DNA of 11,286 nt. Origin: Candidatus Cloacimonas sp. 4484_140 (GTDB lineage Bacteria > Cloacimonadota > Cloacimonadia > JGIOTU-2). The stretch covers positions 1 through 11,286 of the forward strand of contig MVCT01000104.1 in assembly GCA_002049945.1 (NCBI GenBank). Reading direction: 5' to 3'. The position numbers and the translations under genes were made by a program. Positions 7,377 to 11,286 of this stretch are shown piece by piece. Numbering within the stretch: position 1 is the first letter of the stretch; each line of letters opens with the position of its first letter. Under the pieces are notes generated by a model, which did no database searches, was not told the origin of the DNA, and saw nothing but the letters and a program-made list of their open reading frames with translations.

Positions 7377-7450
7377 TTTTAAGAGAAAATATGCTTTTAA
7401 ACGTTATTTTGTTAATTACGTGTGTTTCATGGTTCTGTATTTTTCTTCTT

Positions 7451-8200
7451 CTATTTATCAAGATTATTTTTTAAAAGTTGTTTTTCGTTTACATCACGAA
7501 GTACTCTCGCCGGGTGTCCAAGTACAATTTTTTCTTTGGGGACATCATTTGAGACTACTGAACCGGCTGCCACCATTCCGTCCTCATGAATTATCTTACC
7601 GGGAAGTATAGTTGCATTTACTCCGATCCTTGCACCGGTTTTTAAAGTAACACCCTTGAAGTGCTTGTATCGTTCTTTATCACGAGCCATGTAGTTGTCA
7701 TTACTCGTCGCAACACAGGGAGCAACAAAACAGTAATCTCCAACTTCAGAATAGGCAGTTATATAGACATTTGTCTCAAATTTACATCTGCTTCCAATTG
7801 TGACAAAATTCTCTATCGTTACATTTCTTCCGATAATATTTACATCACAGATCGTTACATTTTCTCTTATTGTTGAAAGGTCTGCAATCAGATTTTTAGT
7901 GCCAATTACACATCCCACATATATCACAACATTAGCACCTATAAGACAATCATCGCCGATCTTTGCCGGCTCAAATTTTTTGGGCTTGAAAATACTTCTT
8001 GGTGAAAATAACGGTTCTTTTCCAATAATTGTTCCATCATCGATTCTCACTCCGCTACCGATCTCCGAACCTTCATGGATGATCACATTATGTCCGATAA
8101 GACAATTATCACCAATTGTTACATTATCTTCAATAATAACGTTCAATCCCATTTTTGTATCTTTACCGATACGTGCTTTTTTTGAAATGAATTCTTTCAT
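7451..8200 (-). CDS. Hexapeptide-repeat N-acetyltransferase, WbpD/WlbB-like
   Basis: A 249-residue protein made almost wholly of left-handed beta-helix hexapeptide repeats ([LIV]-G-x-x-x-x), for example from IGKDTKMG (11-18) through RIGVNATILPG (191-201). The region CVATSNDNYMARDK (162-175) followed by KGVTLKTGARIG resembles the active-site loops of sugar 3-N-acetyltransferases such as WbpD/WlbB. Those acetylate the 3-amino group of UDP-2-acetamido-3-amino-glucuronate with acetyl-CoA. It is longer than WbpD proper (about 190), with an extra N-terminal set of coils, so a related amino-sugar acetyltransferase is possible. The start follows a GGGAGAG that overlaps the TAG of the dehydrogenase gene 8 nt upstream, so the two are one operon and probably successive steps of one sugar pathway. 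The aminotransferase expected between these steps is not in this window. Confidence 0.85.
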   Translation of the reverse strand: MKEFISKKARIGKDTKMGLNVIIEDNVTIGDNCLIGHNVIIHEGSEIGSGVRIDDGTIIGKEPLFSPRSIFKPKKFEPAKIGDDCLIGANVVIYVGCVIGTKNLIADLSTIRENVTICDVNIIGRNVTIENFVTIGSRCKFETNVYITAYSEVGDYCFVAPCVATSNDNYMARDKERYKHFKGVTLKTGARIGVNATILPGKIIHEDGMVAAGSVVSNDVPKEKIVLGHPARVLRDVNEKQLLKNNLDK

Positions 8201-8208
8201 TACTCTCC

Positions 8209-9231
8209 CTATAAAATATCTTCCGGTTTACCGTAATTATCTAATGATTTTTGGGCTGCTACTAATACCTTTAGTACATCGAGACCATTTTGCCCATCAG
8301 TAAGAGGTTTCTTTTTATCAATTATACATTCTATGAAATGACTATCTTCTCTTTTTAAGGGTTCTGTAAGAACTACTTTGGGAATCGAGATATCACCATC
8401 ATGAATAGACATTGATTCCGCATAAGAATCATAAGATACATCCCATCCATCTACACCTTTATCATAAATTCTTATCTTCTCGCGAACTTCCATATCATCA
8501 AATGTGATCATTTTTTTAGTGCCAACAATAGTAAATTTGCGAATTTTATGTGGATCGAGCCAGCTCACCTGACCGGTCGCAATAGTGCCATTTTCAAAAT
8601 ATATAGTGAAGAAGACAACGTCATGTATATTGTTTTTCTTCTGTAAAAAGCTCTGCCCTGTTGCAGATACTCTTATTGGCTTTGAATCTATGAGATAGAG
8701 CATGATCGAGATATCGTGTGGGGCAAAACTCCATAATGCATTCTCGTTCGATCGTACCTTCCCCAAATTTACACGCTGAGAATAAAGATAAAGCATGTCT
8801 CCTATCTTCTTTTCATCAACGAGTTTCTTTAAGAAATCAACTGCACCATGATATAAGAGCAAATGCCCAACCATCAGAACCAGATCTTTTTGTTTTGCAA
8901 GATTGACTAACTCTTGTGCTTCATCAATATCTAATGTTATCGGCTTCTCAACCAAACAATGTTTTCCGTGCACCAAAGCATCCTTTGCAATCTCGTAATG
9001 AGTTTCCGCACTGGAGGGAACAACAATTGCATCAATATCATTACTTCGAGTAAAGTCGGTGTATTCCTTTGAAGTTTTGAGTTTGGGGAATTGCCCTCTT
9101 ACTCTTATAAGATTGTTATCATTTAGATCACTTACACCTATAAGTTCACATGTATTCAAGTTATTAAAAGTTCGCACATGATTGAAACCCCATGATCCGG
9201 AACCTACAACTGCAACTCTTGGTTTTTCCAT
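8209..9231 (-). CDS. Gfo/Idh/MocA-family sugar-nucleotide dehydrogenase, WbpB/WlbA-like
   Basis: An NAD(P)-dependent oxidoreductase, 340 residues from the ATG at 9231. The Rossmann motif is VVGSGSWG (8-15). The family's catalytic EKP lies at 95-97, GHLLLYH (122-128) follows, and an H in APHDISIML (170-178) is the likely second catalytic residue. The C-terminal domain is the usual mixed beta sheet. The GH-x-x-x-YH segment and the neighbouring acetyltransferase favour the WbpB/WlbA group, which oxidises C3 of UDP-N-acetylglucosaminuronate; other sugar substrates cannot be excluded. An in-frame ATG at 9267 would add 12 residues, but it has no ribosome site and its leader forms a hairpin. AAAGGAG (9243-9249) serves the ATG at 9231, though the 11-nt spacer is long. 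Confidence 0.88.
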   Translation of the reverse strand: MEKPRVAVVGSGSWGFNHVRTFNNLNTCELIGVSDLNDNNLIRVRGQFPKLKTSKEYTDFTRSNDIDAIVVPSSAETHYEIAKDALVHGKHCLVEKPITLDIDEAQELVNLAKQKDLVLMVGHLLLYHGAVDFLKKLVDEKKIGDMLYLYSQRVNLGKVRSNENALWSFAPHDISIMLYLIDSKPIRVSATGQSFLQKKNNIHDVVFFTIYFENGTIATGQVSWLDPHKIRKFTIVGTKKMITFDDMEVREKIRIYDKGVDGWDVSYDSYAESMSIHDGDISIPKVVLTEPLKREDSHFIECIIDKKKPLTDGQNGLDVLKVLVAAQKSLDNYGKPEDIL

Positions 9232-9257
9232 TATTCTACTTACTCCTTTCTGATTTT

Positions 9258-9279
9258 CTTTACTCATCAGCGAGTAAAG
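9258..9279 (-). promoter_or_regulatory. Leader hairpin upstream of the dehydrogenase gene
   Basis: CTTTACTC (9258-9265) and GAGTAAAG (9272-9279) form a perfect 8-bp stem with a 6-nt loop, 9 nt upstream of the AAAGGAG used by the dehydrogenase gene. Read on the plus strand it is followed at a distance by TTTTTT, so it could alternatively be a weak rightward terminator, but no rightward gene ends here. Confidence 0.4.
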
Positions 9280-9399
9280 CGATATTTTTTGTATTGACCT
9301 CGATTGCTACTGCTTGTTTTATCAAGTCAATATTTAATACTAATTTATGACTATAATCACCTTAAATTATGAAATCTTAGAAAATACTAATGAATACGC

Positions 9400-9785
9400 T
9401 TTTGATACCCCTAAAATTTTGATGTAGATTCTCTGAATAGTGCATGAATAAAGAGTTTGCGGAGAAATCTTCGCGGGAAATTACTTTTAGAAAAACTGTT
9501 AATTTTAATCCTACTATTAAGTTAATTACAACTTCCAGGCGAAGCTTGATATGACAACAGTATATTTTTACATAATATATCGCACTAATGGCGCTCTTTA
9601 CCGTTTTATTCACTAACAAGACGCTTACGCATCCGGTTAGAAATATTCAACAACCTATGGTGTAGAATGTTATGAATAAAAGCTCCATAGGTGCGGAATA
9701 AAAATTGTTTAATATCCGTATAAGTAAATTTCACAATTTTATCCGAAAGTGACAAGTCCCTGAAAATTTTTGGGGGTATGCAAAA
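9400..9785. mobile_element. Possible decayed MITE / insertion-sequence remnant bounded by inverted ends
   Basis: The left end reads TTTGATACCCCTAAAATTTT. The reverse complement of the right end reads TTTGCATACCCCCAAAAATTTT. The two match apart from one substitution and two or three single-base gaps, and lie in opposite orientation about 385 nt apart. No intact transposase lies between them. The 7-mer AAATACT occurs outside both ends (9382-9388 and 9793-9799), but with a few unmatched bases between it and the ends, so it is weak evidence of a target duplication. Confidence 0.4.
9653..9692. repeat. Inverted repeat ACCTATGG / CCATAGGT
   Basis: An 8-bp perfect inverted repeat (9653-9660 with 9685-9692) spans 24 nt that contain GTAGAATGTTATGAATAAA. 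The arrangement resembles, from memory, short GCTCC-x-TAGG-x-GCGGAAT intergenic repeats that are numerous in some Bacteroidetes-related genomes. Only one copy is in this window, so it cannot be confirmed as dispersed. Confidence 0.35.
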
Positions 9786-9817
9786 AAAATTGAAATACTT
9801 GACATCTATCCTCCTGA

Positions 9818-9832
9818 GTGATTTCAAATCAC
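9818..9832. promoter_or_regulatory. Operator-like palindrome upstream of the receiver gene
   Basis: GTGATTTCAAATCAC is a perfect 7+1+7 palindrome. It lies 13 nt after a consensus TTGACA (9799-9804) and about 64 nt before the receiver gene's start, a position suited to a repressor or activator site. No clear -10 accompanies the TTGACA, so the promoter is not established. Confidence 0.35.
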
Positions 9833-9895
9833 CTAATATTTGCTAATAGTATTTAACCTGTAATTCATTAATTTTAATTATTTAGGAGTTTCGCT

Positions 9896-10243
9896 ATAAA
9901 ATCAATATTACTGGTTGGGGATGAAAGTTTTGTTTCATCACAACTTAAAAATGTACAGAGCCACCCGGGTCATATTAATACTTATATTACCCAATCTGTA
10001 ATAACAGCATTAACAACAATTGAGGAAAAGCATCCTGATTTAATTTTAACTGACGATGTTTCGGAAAGCAAGATCAGCAGTATCGAATTGACAAAACAAG
10101 CAAAAAATCACAACATACCTTTAATATTCGTTACTACCAATTCAGATGAAAAAACAGTAAATAAAGCAGAGTTTGCCGAATCTTATGATTTTATAACAAA
10201 ACCCTTTAAAGTTGAAGAATTAAATTATAATAATTCGATATAA
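9896..10243 (+). CDS. Single-domain receiver (CheY-like) protein with apparent ATA start and shortened helix alpha-5
   Basis: The 115-codon frame encodes a response-regulator receiver domain: strand 1 ILLVGDES with the acidic pair D9-E10, PDLILTDD (47-54) with phosphoacceptor D53, IPLIFVTT (74-81) with the conserved T80, and YDFITKPF (97-104) with K102. So all phosphorylation residues are present. There is no Met codon anywhere in the frame. The upstream stop is TAA at 9875-9877, and no ATG, GTG or TTG lies between it and strand 1. AGGAG (9884-9888) stands 7 nt before ATA-AAA-TCA, exactly where ATG would be expected, so an ATG-to-ATA change (or rare ATA initiation) is likely. The protein ends at EELNYNNSI, cutting most of alpha-5. 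The closest look-alikes in my memory are receivers that precede PAS sensor kinases. It may be inactive. Confidence 0.75.
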   Translation: MKSILLVGDESFVSSQLKNVQSHPGHINTYITQSVITALTTIEEKHPDLILTDDVSESKISSIELTKQAKNHNIPLIFVTTNSDEKTVNKAEFAESYDFITKPFKVEELNYNNSI

Positions 10244-10268
10244 ATAAACATAACTATCCTGCCTAAGG

Positions 10269-10312
10269 TCACTTACGAAAATAGTGGAGTGTAAGTGAGG
10301 GGCACGAAGTGC
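10269..10312. repeat. Palindromic element between receiver and DUF5674 genes
   Basis: TCACTTAC (10269-10276) pairs perfectly with GTAAGTGA (10291-10298) over a 14-nt loop. Four bases later GCAC-GAA-GTGC (10302-10312) forms a second small hairpin. The pair sits about 25 nt after the receiver stop codon. There is no T tract suited to termination (TTTAAAA only). It may be an inserted extragenic palindrome. Confidence 0.4.
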
Positions 10313-10368
10313 GGGTTTAAAAGAACAAGGAACTGAAGAAATTCGAGATTGTTAATAACAAAAAATTT

Positions 10369-10710
10369 ATGAAAATTATCACAGAACCAATATCACTTGA
10401 AGAACTCTGGCTTACCCGTGAAGTCGGATTTGAAGATATGATAAAAATGGTTGTCGATGTCGAACGAGAAATACTTGCTGTAGATGCCGAACTCCACGCC
10501 GATCTTGAAGCGCTTCTTTTAGAAAATGATTCAAGACAATTTGACATTTGGGGAATTAATATCTATCCGGATAAAAGCGATGAGGATTTTATTGAATTTA
10601 CAGCACTCATAAATATACGGCCATCTCAAGCAAATCGTAGCATGGGAGTAGAAAATCCGCAAATTCGTGATAAAATCCGTGAAATCTGTTCGAGGTTACT
10701 CAAAAGATAA
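10369..10710 (+). CDS. DUF5674 family protein, function unknown
   Basis: A 113-residue acidic protein opening MKIITEPISLEEL. A helix with MIKMVVDVEREILAV (25-39) and ELHADLEALLLEN (41-53) follows. The distinctive core then reads FDIWGINIYPDK, with IEFTALINIRPSQANRSMGVENP (75-97) and a C-terminal helix RDKIREICSRLL. This matches my memory of DUF5674, a family of ~105-115 residues found widely in bacteria with no assigned function. The conserved D/E, H and RPSQ-N-RS residues look like a functional site rather than pure scaffold. No clear ribosome site precedes the ATG. Its TAA shares a base with the ATG of the next gene (TAATG), so the two are translationally coupled. Confidence 0.8.
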   Translation: MKIITEPISLEELWLTREVGFEDMIKMVVDVEREILAVDAELHADLEALLLENDSRQFDIWGINIYPDKSDEDFIEFTALINIRPSQANRSMGVENPQIRDKIREICSRLLKR

Positions 10711-11039
10711 TGCTGCATACCGGTCTTACTTCAGATAAATGGAGCTCCTTCAGTATTGATAAACAGATTCTTATGATCGCAAACGAAATGAATCGAGCGA
10801 AGAATTGGATAGAAAAGAAGGATTTTGAGAAGGTATTGCATTGCTATGAGCGAGCCCTCGAACTGTTAGACCTCACTGTTAATTCATCAAAGAATAGAAG
10901 TTTAGTTAATGAATTAATGAGGTTTCGTGAACTTCTTGCAACAGAATACATTCATAAAGTTAACAATACCGAGCAAAATTTAAAATTATTTAAAGTGTTG
11001 CTTTCTTTAAGCTTAGAAAGCTATAATATCTATAATTAA
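10710..11039 (+). CDS. Small helical protein coupled to DUF5674, unknown
   Basis: A 109-residue protein, predicted all-helical. SFSIDKQILMIANEMNRAKNWIE is followed by KKDFEKVLHCYERALELLDLTV, which looks like a helical hairpin of TPR-like spacing (W-x-x-x-x-D-F-x-x-V-x-x-x-Y-x-x-A-L-x-L). LVNELMRFRELLATEYI and a last helix complete it. I do not recognise a named family. The start overlaps the previous stop by one base (TAATG), and its own TAA overlaps the next ATG the same way, indicating a compact translationally coupled operon. Confidence 0.75.
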   Translation: MLHTGLTSDKWSSFSIDKQILMIANEMNRAKNWIEKKDFEKVLHCYERALELLDLTVNSSKNRSLVNELMRFRELLATEYIHKVNNTEQNLKLFKVLLSLSLESYNIYN

Positions 11040-11131
11040 TGATAAGCGAAAGGGTTGATATTGTCCTGTTGCAACAGTTGATGAATCAATTCCTAAAAGA
11101 TAAGATATCTAAAGAAGGATTGTATGTCTGA
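11039..11131 (+). CDS. 30-residue ORF in the coupled chain
   Basis: It begins at the ATG that shares a base with the preceding TAA (11037-11039) and encodes MISERVDIVLLQQLMNQF followed by LKDKISKEGLYV. It is amphipathic and helical. It ends at TGA 11129-11131, overlapping the next ORF's start by 8 nt in another frame. It may be a genuine tiny protein or the N-terminal part of one ~70-residue protein split by a frameshift, since its tail KEGL leads directly into the next frame's sequence. Confidence 0.4.
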   Translation: MISERVDIVLLQQLMNQFLKDKISKEGLYV

Positions 11132-11243
11132 TTTTGATACAGAATTAGAAAATGAAATTCTTCATCAAATTAAGAGTTCATGTGATTTGATAATTTCAAG
11201 AGTGGAAACAATTATTGCCAATATTGAAAATTTTAAATCATGA
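11124..11243 (+). CDS. 39-residue acidic helical ORF in the coupled chain
   Basis: ATG at 11124 follows AAGGA (11115-11119) by 4 nt. The product, beginning MSDFDTELENEILHQIKSS, is a single amphipathic helix with heptad-like spacing through ISRVETIIANIENF, and ends at TGA 11241-11243. The stop overlaps a further ATG (ATGA). No family is recognised. Confidence 0.45.
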   Translation: MSDFDTELENEILHQIKSSCDLIISRVETIIANIENFKS

Positions 11244-11286
11244 ATCTCACAAAAAGTCGCTTGTCATTATGGAGCACATTCGCTTT
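11240..11286 (+). CDS. Start of a further gene, truncated by window edge
   Basis: ATG at 11240 overlaps the preceding TGA as ATGA. The visible residues are MNLTKSRLSLWSTFA and remain open to the window edge. The opening L-T-K-S-R-x-x-x-W is reminiscent of the N-terminus of DUF2779/Cas4-like RecB-family nucleases, but 15 residues are far too few to assign it. Confidence 0.35.
   Translation, partial: MNLTKSRLSLWSTFA

Larger units (their letters stand above)
9280..9895. other. Long intergenic region without a convincing gene
   Basis: About 616 nt between the dehydrogenase leader and the receiver gene. Minus-strand frames of 73-80 codons exist (9377-9619, 9606-9827), but they overlap in different frames, show no recognisable motif and have no ribosome sites that fit. 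The stretch holds several inverted repeats: TATTGAC/GTCAATA (9292-9298, 9326-9332), a small stem in GCGGAG/CTTCGC near 9460, ACCTATGG/CCATAGGT (9653-9692), and a pair of near-matching inverted ends (9400-9423, 9762-9785). It also has AGGAGG (minus strand, 9810-9815) 4 nt before an ATG whose frame ends after 24 codons. It looks like decayed mobile or repeat DNA. Confidence 0.55.

Noticed and set aside
7372..8303. Plus-strand frames of 71-167 codons opposite the acetyltransferase
   Set aside because: The regular I/V-rich pattern is the antisense of the hexapeptide repeats; the minus-strand protein explains it fully.
9258..9760. CRISPR array or phage attachment site in the long intergenic region or next to the tRNAs
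   Set aside because: No regularly spaced direct repeats were seen. No repeat of a tRNA 3' end and no integrase gene were found.
9377..9827. Two overlapping minus-strand frames of 80 and 73 codons
   Set aside because: They lie in different frames and show no motif or matching ribosome site. They run through the inverted-repeat region. A decayed gene is possible but not supported.

Overview
This is an AT-rich bacterial chromosomal segment. Candidates are an uncultured, Gram-negative-type, possibly FCB-group or candidate-phylum bacterium. The case rests on AGGAGG-type ribosome sites, two lipoproteins with lipoboxes, an LPS or capsule sugar gene pair and bacterial tRNAs with encoded CCA. No 16S or other phylogenetic marker is present, so the lineage is a guess.

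Layout. (1) Positions 1-245 (+) hold the C-terminal end of a DUF2809-like membrane protein. It converges on a minus-strand operon at a hairpin terminator (281-308). (2) Positions 4118-307 (-) hold a tightly packed five-gene run: small lipoprotein, small zinc-ribbon protein, PhoU-like (DUF47) protein, PiT phosphate transporter, then phosphoglycerate kinase. Gaps are 2, 9, 3 and 11 nt. The PhoU-like gene is broken; about 40 codons around its second metal-binding helix appear to be missing and the frame changes. (3) Positions 4246-6928 (+) run divergently: a CTP-transferase/dolichol-kinase-like membrane enzyme carrying a frameshift near its C-terminus, followed by a 603-residue lipoprotein that looks like a C45-type Ntn hydrolase. 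(4) Positions 7053-7215 (+) hold tRNA-Pro(GGG) and tRNA-His(GTG), with a promoter-like sequence upstream. (5) Positions 9231-7451 (-) hold a two-gene nucleotide-sugar operon: a WbpB/WlbA-like dehydrogenase and a WbpD/WlbB-like N-acetyltransferase. (6) Positions 9280-9895 hold no convincing gene but are rich in inverted repeats, including a possible decayed MITE bounded by near-matching inverted ends. (7) Positions 9896-10243 (+) hold a receiver-domain gene that lacks any normal start codon (ATA after a good ribosome site) and lacks most of helix alpha-5. A palindromic element follows it. (8) Positions 10369-11286 (+) hold a chain of small overlapping genes: a DUF5674 protein, a 109-residue helical protein, 30- and 39-residue ORFs, and the first codons of a further gene running off the window. 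Each joins the next through TAATG, ATGA or short overlaps.

How the genes work together. The minus-strand operon would link phosphate uptake (PiT plus its DUF47 partner) to glycolytic ATP formation by Pgk. The WbpB/WbpD pair would make part of a diacetylated amino-sugar uronic acid for surface polysaccharide. The last small-gene chain is the least explained part of the window. Three genes carry visible lesions (PhoU-like deletion/frameshift, CTP-transferase 2-nt frameshift, receiver start and tail). They are either real decay or assembly errors, and reads covering them would decide.
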